Part shown: one piece after another, positions 1-7,263 of the stretch
Layout: every line of letters begins with the position of its first letter
Position numbering within the stretch: position 1 is the first letter of the stretch
DNA from: Kitasatospora mediocidica KCTC 9733
GTDB taxonomy: Bacteria > Actinomycetota > Actinomycetes > Streptomycetales > Streptomycetaceae
Assembly (NCBI RefSeq): GCF_000744225.1
Contig: NZ_JQLN01000005.1
Span: 620,001-684,000 of the forward strand
Length of the DNA: 64,000 bases
Direction of reading: 5' to 3'
Notes under the pieces: generated by a model
What the model was told of the DNA's origin: nothing
The model's input: the letters and a program-made list of their open reading frames with translations, nothing else
Database searches by the model: none
Program-made: the position numbers and the translations under genes

Positions 1-894
1 GCGGACGGCGGGCTCGGCGAGCGGGCCGCGGGCGCCGTTCAGGGTCAGCTGGGTGAAGGAGGGCGCGGCCGCCCGGTGCAGGGTCAGGCCCGGGAGCGAC
101 TCGGCGCGCTTGACCGCCTGGAGGGAGGAGTCCACCGCGCCGTCCAGCGCGGCGACGTCGACGGTGCCCTGGTCGAGGGCGTCCAGGCGGTTCGGCGTGG
201 CCAGGAAGTCGATCCCGTCGACTTTCACCGGGTCACCCCACCACTGCGGGTTGCGGACCAGCGAGGCCCTGCCGGCCTTGGCGTCCAGCGACTTCAGCAC
301 CAGCGGGCCGGCCGTCACGGGCAGTCCGGCCGCCGGGTAGAGCGGGCTGAAGAGCGCGCGCCACTGCGCGTACGGCTGCTTGAAGACGACCTTGACCTGG
401 TGCGGATCGGCGCCGGGGGCGATCGACTCGATCGCCGCGTAGCCGGGCAGCGAGCCGCGCAGCTCGGTCCACTGGGCGGTGAAGTCGGCGGCCGCCAGCG
501 GCTTTCCGTCGCTCCAGACGGCCTTCGGGTTGAGCCGGTAGACGACCGTGCGACTCGTCGCGTCGGCGTCGGCGCCGGCCAGGAAGTCCGGGTCCGCGGT
601 CGGGCGGGCCCGGTCGTCCGGCCGGAAGAGGCTGGGCAGCAGGGCGTGCGCGATCAGCTCGGTGTCGGCGGTGGCGGTGGGCCGGTAGACGTCCAGCGAG
701 GCGGGCACCTCGTCCACCGCCCAGCGGACCGTGCCGCCGTCGCGGACCGACGTACGGTCCCCGGGCGTCAGGTCGGACGCGGGCTGCGGCGGCGGGGCCG
801 CGGGGGCCGGACGCGGGGCCGAGGAACAGCCCGCCAGGGCGCCGAGCACCACGGCGGCGGCGACAACTCTGCGCAGGACCGAGGTGTTGGTCAT
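1..894 (-). CDS. ABC transporter substrate-binding lipoprotein (family 5), 3' part cut by window edge
   Basis: The reading frame starts at an ATG at 894 on the minus strand and stays open to the left edge, so 298 residues are visible and the C-terminus is missing. The first residues form a lipoprotein signal: a basic start, a hydrophobic Ala/Val/Leu stretch and a lipobox LAGC at about residues 20-23. The mature part has motifs of the peptide/oligopeptide-binding (OppA/DppA-like) family, such as a segment reading TVVYRLNPKAVWSDGKPL and a later block KSLDAKAGRASLVRNPQWW. The family binds peptides or other solutes outside the membrane for an ABC importer. The rest of the transporter would lie outside the window or elsewhere. 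Family assignment is fairly sure; the substrate cannot be told. Confidence 0.85.
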   Translation of the reverse strand, partial: MTNTSVLRRVVAAAVVLGALAGCSSAPRPAPAAPPPQPASDLTPGDRTSVRDGGTVRWAVDEVPASLDVYRPTATADTELIAHALLPSLFRPDDRARPTADPDFLAGADADATSRTVVYRLNPKAVWSDGKPLAAADFTAQWTELRGSLPGYAAIESIAPGADPHQVKVVFKQPYAQWRALFSPLYPAAGLPVTAGPLVLKSLDAKAGRASLVRNPQWWGDPVKVDGIDFLATPNRLDALDQGTVDVAALDGAVDSSLQAVKRAESLPGLTLHRAAAPSFTQLTLNGARGPLAEPAVR

Positions 895-993
895 ACCGTC
901 CACTCAACTGCACTCATGCCGAAGGGAGCTGACGGCACGACAGCCGGACACCCGGTTGGGTGAGCGAATCCTGTCCGAGGGGTTCCCGTTCAT

Positions 994-1009
994 TGTGATC
1001 AAGGTCACA
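994..1009. promoter_or_regulatory. CRP-like operator upstream of the sdh operon
   Basis: The 16 bases TGTGATCAAGGTCACA match the classical CRP half-sites TGTGA-N6-TCACA exactly and also the form GTG-N6-GNCAC that I recall for Streptomyces Crp. The site ends 8 bases before the ATG of the succinate dehydrogenase membrane subunit, so a bound regulator would sit over the start region. The match is seen directly; the identity of the regulator is inference. Confidence 0.5.
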
Positions 1010-1017
1010 CTCGCAGG

Positions 1018-1788
1018 ATGACCATAGCGATCCCGGAACGCACACTCCGTACCGACCGCTGGTGGCTGCCACAGCTCGCGACGGCGGCCGGGCTGCTGGC
1101 CTTCATCGCCTACTCGACCTGGCGGGCCTTCGAGGGCGCCCACTACTACGCGGCGCCCTACGTCTCCCCCTTCTACTCCCCCTGCCTGGCGGCGAACTGC
1201 GCCACCATGCGCGGCGGGGCGGACTGGGCGCTGGTGGGCGACTGGTGGCGGCTCTCGCCCGCTCTGCTGGTGCTGGTCTTCCCGCTCGGGTTCCGACTGA
1301 CCTGCTACTACTACCGCAAGGCCTACTACCGGGCCTTCTGGTCCTCGCCGCCGGCCTGCGCGGTGGCCGAGCCGCACGCCACGTACAGCGGCGAGACGCG
1401 CTTCCCGCTGATCCTGCAGAACCTGCACCGGTACTTCTTCTACCTGGCGATCCCGGTCGCCGGGATCCTCAGCTACGACGCGGTGCTGGGCTTCCGCAAC
1501 GCCGACGGGGCCTGGGGGCACGCCGGGCTGGGCACCCTGGTGCTGGTCGTCAACGTCGGGCTGATCTGGGCCTACACGCTCTCCTGCCACTCCTGCCGGC
1601 ACATCGTCGGCGGCCGGCTGAAGCACTTCTCCAAGCACCCGGTGCGCTACCGAGCCTGGCAGCTGGTCGGCCGGCTCAACGCCCGCCACATGCAGTTGGC
1701 CTGGCTCTCGCTGGCCTCGGTCGGGCTGGCCGACCTGTACGTGTACCTGGTCTCGTCGGGCGTCTTCGCCGACCCGAAGTTCTTCTGA
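1018..1788 (+). CDS. sdhC: Succinate dehydrogenase/fumarate reductase cytochrome b membrane subunit
   Basis: This 256-residue membrane protein would anchor the flavoprotein and iron-sulfur subunits encoded next to it and pass electrons between succinate and the quinone pool. Five hydrophobic spans can be traced (about residues 20-40, 80-100, 135-160, 170-195 and 225-245), with conserved-looking histidines near the spans (for example in NLHRYFF and CHSCRHIVGG) that could ligate haem. It resembles the larger single anchor subunit of the actinobacterial Sdh1-type complexes rather than separate SdhC and SdhD. The start lies only 8 bases after a CRP-like site, with no clear ribosome binding site, so the message may be leaderless. 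The next gene begins 13 bases after its stop codon. Confidence 0.85.
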   Translation: MTIAIPERTLRTDRWWLPQLATAAGLLAFIAYSTWRAFEGAHYYAAPYVSPFYSPCLAANCATMRGGADWALVGDWWRLSPALLVLVFPLGFRLTCYYYRKAYYRAFWSSPPACAVAEPHATYSGETRFPLILQNLHRYFFYLAIPVAGILSYDAVLGFRNADGAWGHAGLGTLVLVVNVGLIWAYTLSCHSCRHIVGGRLKHFSKHPVRYRAWQLVGRLNARHMQLAWLSLASVGLADLYVYLVSSGVFADPKFF

Positions 1789-1801
1789 GAGGGAACCCTG
1801 C

Positions 1802-3679
1802 ATGGACAGCTACGACGTGGTGGTGGTCGGCGCGGGCGGGGCCGGGCTGCGGGCGGCGATCGAGGCGCGCGAGCAGGGCATGCGGGTCGCGGTGATCTGC
1901 AAGTCGCTCTTCGGCAAGGCCCACACGGTGATGGCCGAGGGCGGGATCGCCGCGGCGATGGGCAACGTCAACAGCGGCGACAGCTGGCAGGTGCACTTCC
2001 GCGACACCATGCGCGGCGGCAAGTTCCTCAACCACTGGCGGATGGCCGAGCTGCACGCCACCGAGGCGCCCGAGCGGGTCTGGGAACTGGAGACCTGGGG
2101 CGCGCTCTTCGACCGGACGGCGGACGGCCGGATCTCGCAGCGCAACTTCGGCGGCCACGAGTACCCGCGGCTGGCGCACGTCGGCGACCGGACCGGGCTG
2201 GAGCTGATCCGCACCCTCCAGCAGAAGATCGTCTCGCTCCAGCAGCAGGACTTCCGGGAGTTCGGCGACCACGAGGCCCGCCTGAAGGTCTTTCAGGAGT
2301 ACACCGTCACGCGGGTGTTGAAGGAGGCCGACCGCGTCGCCGGGGTCTTCGGGTACCTGCGGGAGAGCGGGCAGTTCTTCACCATCGCCGCGCCGGCCGT
2401 GGTGCTGGCCACCGGCGGGATCGGGAAGTCGTTCAAGGTGACGTCCAACTCCTGGGAGTACACCGGGGACGGCCACGCGCTGGCGCTGCTGGCCGGGGCC
2501 GCGCTGCTGAACATGGAGTTCGTCCAGTTCCACCCCACCGGCATGGTCTGGCCGCCCTCGGTGAAGGGGATCCTGGTCACCGAGTCGGTGCGCGGCGACG
2601 GCGGGGTGCTGCGCAACAGCGAGGGCCGGCGCTTCATGTTCGACTACGTCCCCGAGGTCTTCAAGGGCCAGTACGCCCAGTCCGAGGAGGAGGCGGACCG
2701 CTGGTACGCCGACCCGGAGCACAACCGCCGGCCGCCCGAGCTGCTCCCGCGCGACGAGGTGGCCCGGGCGATCAACTCCGAGGTCAAGGCCGGGCGCGGC
2801 ACCGCGCACGGCGGCGTCGAACTGGACGTCTCCAGCCGGCTGCCGGCCGAGGAGATCATCCGGCGACTGCCCTCGATGTACCACCAGTTCAAGGAGCTGG
2901 CGGATGTCGACATCACCCGCGAGCCGATGGAGGTCGGCCCGACCTGCCACTACGTGATGGGCGGCGTGGAGGTGGATCCGGAGACCGCCGCCAGCCCGGC
3001 CGTGGCCGGCCTGTACGCGGCGGGCGAGGTGGCCGGCGGGATGCACGGCTCCAACCGGCTGGGCGGCAACTCGCTCTCCGACCTGCTGGTCTTCGGCCGC
3101 CGCGCCGGGCTGCACGCGGCTCGCTACACGGCCGCACTGGCCACCCGTCCGGTCGTCGACCAGGCCCAGCTGGACGCGGCGGCCGCCGAGGCCCTCGCCC
3201 CGTTCGGCGAAGACAGCGAGGACGGCGAGAACCCGTACACGCTGCACCAGGAGCTCCAGCAGACCATGAACGACCTGGTCGGGATCATCCGGCGGGCCGG
3301 CGAGATGAAGCAGGCGCTGGACCGCCTCGCGGTGCTGCGCCGGCGGGCGGCCCGGGTCGTGGTGGAGGGCCACCGGCAGTTCAACCCGGGCTGGCACCTG
3401 GCCCTGGACCTGCGCAACATGCTGCTCGCCTCGGAGTGCGTCGCGCGGGCGGGACTGCTGCGCCGGGAGAGCCGGGGCGGGCACACCCGGGAGGACTGGC
3501 CGGGGATGGACCGGGACTGGCGCCGGGTCAACCTGGTCTGCACGCTGGGCGAACAGGACGTGCAGGTGCGCCGGCAGGCGAATCCGCCGGTCCGCTCCGA
3601 TCTGCTGGCGCTCTTCGAACGCGACGAACTGGCGAAGTACTTCACCCCTGAGGAGCTGGCCGATGAGCAAGGACGTTGA
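1802..3679 (+). CDS. sdhA: Succinate dehydrogenase/fumarate reductase flavoprotein subunit
   Basis: This 625-residue catalytic subunit oxidises succinate to fumarate, or performs the reverse reaction, with FAD. The N-terminal dinucleotide fold carries VVGAGGAGLRAA (residues 8-19). H41 in AHTVMAEGG corresponds to the histidine that binds FAD covalently in this family. Substrate-site blocks are visible, including FHPTGM, TESVRGDGG and HGSNRLGGNSLSDLL. The length is normal for the family. A ribosome binding site, GAGAGGGAA, precedes the start. The 3' end overlaps the iron-sulfur subunit gene by 17 bases, which points to coupled translation and one enzyme complex. Whether the complex runs in the succinate or the fumarate direction in the cell cannot be read from the sequence. 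Confidence 0.95.
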   Translation: MDSYDVVVVGAGGAGLRAAIEAREQGMRVAVICKSLFGKAHTVMAEGGIAAAMGNVNSGDSWQVHFRDTMRGGKFLNHWRMAELHATEAPERVWELETWGALFDRTADGRISQRNFGGHEYPRLAHVGDRTGLELIRTLQQKIVSLQQQDFREFGDHEARLKVFQEYTVTRVLKEADRVAGVFGYLRESGQFFTIAAPAVVLATGGIGKSFKVTSNSWEYTGDGHALALLAGAALLNMEFVQFHPTGMVWPPSVKGILVTESVRGDGGVLRNSEGRRFMFDYVPEVFKGQYAQSEEEADRWYADPEHNRRPPELLPRDEVARAINSEVKAGRGTAHGGVELDVSSRLPAEEIIRRLPSMYHQFKELADVDITREPMEVGPTCHYVMGGVEVDPETAASPAVAGLYAAGEVAGGMHGSNRLGGNSLSDLLVFGRRAGLHAARYTAALATRPVVDQAQLDAAAAEALAPFGEDSEDGENPYTLHQELQQTMNDLVGIIRRAGEMKQALDRLAVLRRRAARVVVEGHRQFNPGWHLALDLRNMLLASECVARAGLLRRESRGGHTREDWPGMDRDWRRVNLVCTLGEQDVQVRRQANPPVRSDLLALFERDELAKYFTPEELADEQGR

Positions 3680-4433
3680 GTTCCGGATCTGGCGGGGCGA
3701 GGGCGGGCAGGGAGATTTCGCGAGCTACCGGGTGGAGGTCAACGAGGGCGAGGTGGTGCTCGACCTGGTGCACCGCCTGCAGGCCACCCAGGCACCGGAC
3801 CTGGCGGTGCGGTGGAACTGCAAGGCCGGCAAGTGCGGTTCGTGCAGCGCCGAGATCAACGGGCGGCCGCGGCTGCTCTGCATGACCCGGATGTCCGCGC
3901 TGCCGGCCGGCGAGCCGGTGGTGCTCACCCCGCTGCGGGCCTTCCCGTCCGTCCGCGACCTGGTCACCGACGTGTCGTTCAACTACGTCAAGGCGCGCGA
4001 GGTGCCGTCCTTCGTGCCGCCCGCGGAGCTGAAGCCCGGCGAGTACCGGATGCGGCAGGAGGACGTGAACCGCTCGCAGGAGTTCCGCAAGTGCATCGAG
4101 TGCTTCCTGTGCCAGGACACCTGCCACGCGGTGCGCGACCACGAGGAGAACAAGGCCGCGTTCGCCGGCCCGCGGTTCCTGATGCGGGTCGCCGAACTGG
4201 ACATGCACCCGCTGGACGCCGCCGCGCAGGCCGGCCTGGACCGCAAGGCCGATGCCCAGGACGTGCACGGCCTCGGCTACTGCAACATCACCAAGTGCTG
4301 CACCGAGGTCTGCCCCGAGCACATCCGGATCACCGACAACGCGCTGATCCCGCTGAAGGAGCGGGTCGCCGACCGCAAGTACGACCCGCTGGTCTGGCTC
4401 GGCTCGAAGATCGGCCTGCGACCGAAGAGCTAG
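3663..4433 (+). CDS. sdhB: Succinate dehydrogenase/fumarate reductase iron-sulfur subunit
   Basis: The 256-residue protein carries three iron-sulfur clusters that move electrons from FAD to the membrane subunit. A [2Fe-2S] ferredoxin-like set is seen at C53, C58, C61 and C73. A ferredoxin motif CIECFLCQDTC follows in the middle, and a third set, CNITKCCTEVCPEH, lies near the C-terminus. Two cysteine groups of the last type are expected for the [4Fe-4S] and [3Fe-4S] clusters. The start at 3663 overlaps the flavoprotein gene by 17 bases and has an upstream GAGGAGCTGG ribosome binding site inside that gene. It is the last gene of the operon; the next gene is convergent, 26 bases away, with no obvious hairpin between them. 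Confidence 0.93.
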   Translation: MSKDVEFRIWRGEGGQGDFASYRVEVNEGEVVLDLVHRLQATQAPDLAVRWNCKAGKCGSCSAEINGRPRLLCMTRMSALPAGEPVVLTPLRAFPSVRDLVTDVSFNYVKAREVPSFVPPAELKPGEYRMRQEDVNRSQEFRKCIECFLCQDTCHAVRDHEENKAAFAGPRFLMRVAELDMHPLDAAAQAGLDRKADAQDVHGLGYCNITKCCTEVCPEHIRITDNALIPLKERVADRKYDPLVWLGSKIGLRPKS

Positions 4434-4459
4434 ACAGAGCTGGACAGTGCGGGATAGAG

Positions 4460-7051
4460 CTAGATACCCAGCTCGAACCAGACGATCTTGCCGTGCGGGG
4501 TCCGCCGGCTCCCCCAGCGCTCCGCCAGCAGACTGACGAGTTGCAGGCCCCGGCCGCCCTCGTCGGTCTCCTGGGCGCGGCGCTGGCGGGGCTGGGCGTA
4601 CCCGTCGTCCCAGACCTCGCAGACCAGGTTGGTGTCGCGCAGCAGGCGCAGCCGGATGTCGCCCCGGCCGTGCCGCAGCGCGTTCGTCACCAGCTCGCTG
4701 ACCAGCAGTTCGGTGGTGTCCACCAGCTCGTCCAGGCCGCGCACCAGCAGCCAGCCGCAGGCCAGTTCGCGGGCCTTGGAGACCGAGGTCGGCTCCGGCG
4801 GCAGCCGCCAGTCGCCGACCGCGTCCTCCGGGAAGGCTCGGACCCGGGCCATCAGCAGGGCGATGTCGTCCTCGCCGTGGTGCGGGTCCAGCTCGCTGAG
4901 CACCTGGTCGCAGAGCTTCTCCAGGCCGGGTGAGCCGTTCTGCAGCGCGGTGCGGAAGGCCAGCAGGCCCTCGTCCAGCTGGTGCTTGCGGGACTCCACC
5001 AGGCCGTCGGTGTAGAGGCCGAGCAGCGCGCCGTCGGGGAGGGTCAGGGTGACCTCCTCGAACGGCTCGCCGCCGACGCCCAGCGGGAGGCCGGGCGGCA
5101 CGTCGAGCATCCGGGCGTCCTCGCCGGGGCTCAGCAGCACCGGCGGCAGGTGGCCGGCGTTGGCGAAGACGCAGCGCCGGGTCACCGCGTCGAAGACGGC
5201 GTACACGCAGGTCGCGAGGTAGACCTCGACGGCCTCCTCGTCGCCCGAGTCGGGGACGCCGAGACCGCGGGCGATCTCGTCCAGCGCGGTCAGCACCTCG
5301 GCCGGCTCCAGGTCGAGCATCGCCAACGTCCGTACGGCCGTGCGGAGCTGACCCATCGCCACGGCCGCGCGCAGGCCGCGGCCCATCACGTCGCCGATCA
5401 CCAGTGCGGTGCGGTTGCCGGGCAGCGCGATGACGTCGAACCAGTCGCCGCCCACCTCGGTGTTGTTGTTGCTGGGCCGGTAGCGGCAGGCGATCTCCAG
5501 GCCGCTGGCCTCCGGGTTGCCCGGGGGGAGCAGGCTGCGCTGCAGGATCAGCGCACGTTCGTGCTCGCGGCGGTAGAGCCGGGCGTTGTCGACGCAGACG
5601 GCCGCGCGGGCGGCGATCTCCTCGGCGATCGCCACGTCCCGGGCATCGAAGGGCTCGCTGCCGATCGCGCGGGAGAGCTGGATCAGGCCGAGCACGACGT
5701 CCCGGGCCACCAGCGGCACGACCAGGGTGCTGCGCAGCAGCGGGTCGGGACCGGGCTCGGGGATGGCGCTGCGGCCGGTGCGCAGGGCGCGGGCGTGCGG
5801 GGAGCGCGGGGGGTAGCAGAGCGTCCCGCCGGGCTCGGCGCTGGGCAGCCGGGCGTCGGTCGGCGAGGGATCGCCGCCGAGCACCGAGGAGGCGTCGCCG
5901 ACCACGCTGGAGACGGCTACCCGGCGCAGCTCGCCGCTGCCGTCGTACGGGCCGCCGCCGGCGCCACCGCCGAGGGACGGGCCGCTCTCACCGGAGAGCA
6001 GCGCCGAGTACAGGTCGACGGTGGCCAGGTCGCAGAACTGCGGGACGACGACGTCCAGCAGCTCCTTGGCGGTGGTCTCCAGGTCGAGGGTCGAACCGAT
6101 GTGCGCGCTGGCCTCGTTGACCAGCGCGAGGTTGCGCCGGACCCCGGCCGCCTCGCGCTCGGCGACGTGCCGGCTGGTGACGTCGTGCACCTGGCCGGCC
6201 ACGCCCATCGAGCGGTCGCCAGGGCCGGTCAGCCGGTAGAGCGAGATCGCCCAGCGGCGGTTGCCGCCGCGGGTCGGCACCGCGCCGCTGAAGCGCAGGT
6301 CGACCACCGGGTCGCCGCTGGCCAGCACCTGGCGCAGGGCGGCCTGCAGCCGCTCGGCCTCGGTGGCCGAGAAGAGGTCGTGGGCGGTCAGGCCGGTCAG
6401 GGCCTCCGGTTCGACTCCGACCGCCTCGGCGAAGGAGCGGTTCACCCGCTGCAGCTTCAACTGCTGGTCGAAGAGGAAGAAACCGCTCGGGGTCTGGCCG
6501 AAGACCGCCTCGGAGGCGGCCAGATCGGTCTCGATCCGACGCAGCTTGCCCAGGTCGACCGCCAGGCAGAGCGCACCGGCGGCCGTGCCGCCCTCCTCCG
6601 CACCGGCGGCGGCCGGCATCAGGTAGACCTCGGCCAGGCCCTCGGCGCCGCCGCGGTCCCGGTAGGGCGCGGTGCCGATCCACTCCTCGCCGGCCAGCGC
6701 GCGCTCCAGCCGGTCGCGTCCGCGCCGCCACAGCTCGCGCGGGACGAGCGTGGTCACCGGGTCCGCGCCGACCGCCTCGGAGGCGGGCAGCGCGAAGAAG
6801 TCCGCCGCGCGTTCGCTCCACTGGCTGATCCGTCCGTCCGGACCGATCGCGAAGGTGGCGACCCGGATGTACTCGTAGATCGAGCCCGGATCACTGTGGC
6901 CCCAGCGGCCGGAGTCCGGCACTGGGGTCGATGGTGCGGGACCGCCGACCGGTGTTCCCGGTTGCCCGGGTACGGCGGCATGGCCACCGCCAGTCAGCGC
7001 TTCCCGCGCCGGCATGCTGTTCAAGGACCGACCCCTCCAACCCGCGCCCAT
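4460..7051 (-). CDS. PAS-PAS-GAF-SpoIIE phosphatase with C-terminal HATPase (anti-sigma kinase-like) domain
   Basis: This 863-residue protein looks like a soluble sensor that acts in a partner-switching pathway. A first PAS domain covers about residues 60-170 and a second about 181-295, followed by a GAF domain (about 310-500). The PP2C/SpoIIE serine phosphatase core (about 500-735) shows EVGGDWFDV and GDVMGRGLRAA, whose acidic residues bind the metal ions. A C-terminal HATPase_c domain (about 745-863) shows LLVSELVTNALRHG and DEGGRGLQLV, as in RsbW/SpoIIAB-type kinases. Such proteins dephosphorylate anti-anti-sigma factors and may phosphorylate them too. The start is uncertain: the ATG at 7015 is preceded by GGAGGGG and may be the true one. 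A paralogue lies directly upstream. Confidence 0.9.
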   Translation of the reverse strand: MGAGWRGRSLNSMPAREALTGGGHAAVPGQPGTPVGGPAPSTPVPDSGRWGHSDPGSIYEYIRVATFAIGPDGRISQWSERAADFFALPASEAVGADPVTTLVPRELWRRGRDRLERALAGEEWIGTAPYRDRGGAEGLAEVYLMPAAAGAEEGGTAAGALCLAVDLGKLRRIETDLAASEAVFGQTPSGFFLFDQQLKLQRVNRSFAEAVGVEPEALTGLTAHDLFSATEAERLQAALRQVLASGDPVVDLRFSGAVPTRGGNRRWAISLYRLTGPGDRSMGVAGQVHDVTSRHVAEREAAGVRRNLALVNEASAHIGSTLDLETTAKELLDVVVPQFCDLATVDLYSALLSGESGPSLGGGAGGGPYDGSGELRRVAVSSVVGDASSVLGGDPSPTDARLPSAEPGGTLCYPPRSPHARALRTGRSAIPEPGPDPLLRSTLVVPLVARDVVLGLIQLSRAIGSEPFDARDVAIAEEIAARAAVCVDNARLYRREHERALILQRSLLPPGNPEASGLEIACRYRPSNNNTEVGGDWFDVIALPGNRTALVIGDVMGRGLRAAVAMGQLRTAVRTLAMLDLEPAEVLTALDEIARGLGVPDSGDEEAVEVYLATCVYAVFDAVTRRCVFANAGHLPPVLLSPGEDARMLDVPPGLPLGVGGEPFEEVTLTLPDGALLGLYTDGLVESRKHQLDEGLLAFRTALQNGSPGLEKLCDQVLSELDPHHGEDDIALLMARVRAFPEDAVGDWRLPPEPTSVSKARELACGWLLVRGLDELVDTTELLVSELVTNALRHGRGDIRLRLLRDTNLVCEVWDDGYAQPRQRRAQETDEGGRGLQLVSLLAERWGSRRTPHGKIVWFELGI

Positions 7052-7263
7052 CCGGATGTCGAGAAGACCGAGTATTCATCATCCAGGGGCACCCGCACAC
7101 GCCCTCAACATCACAACATCAAATCGGGGGAAGGATTTTGTTCCCAGGCGCGCGCTACCCCCCTGCCACGCGCGCGCCCCCGGTTCGCTGCCGCACGCCC
7201 ACCCCAAGTTTGTCATGAACAGACACTCCATTTTCGCTGTTCCGCGCGATCAGCCCCTCCGGA

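Noticed and set aside
1676..3670. A 664-codon open frame antisense to sdhA
   Set aside because: It is low-complexity Arg/Gly/Val/Ala text with no domains, produced by the GC bias of the real gene on the plus strand.
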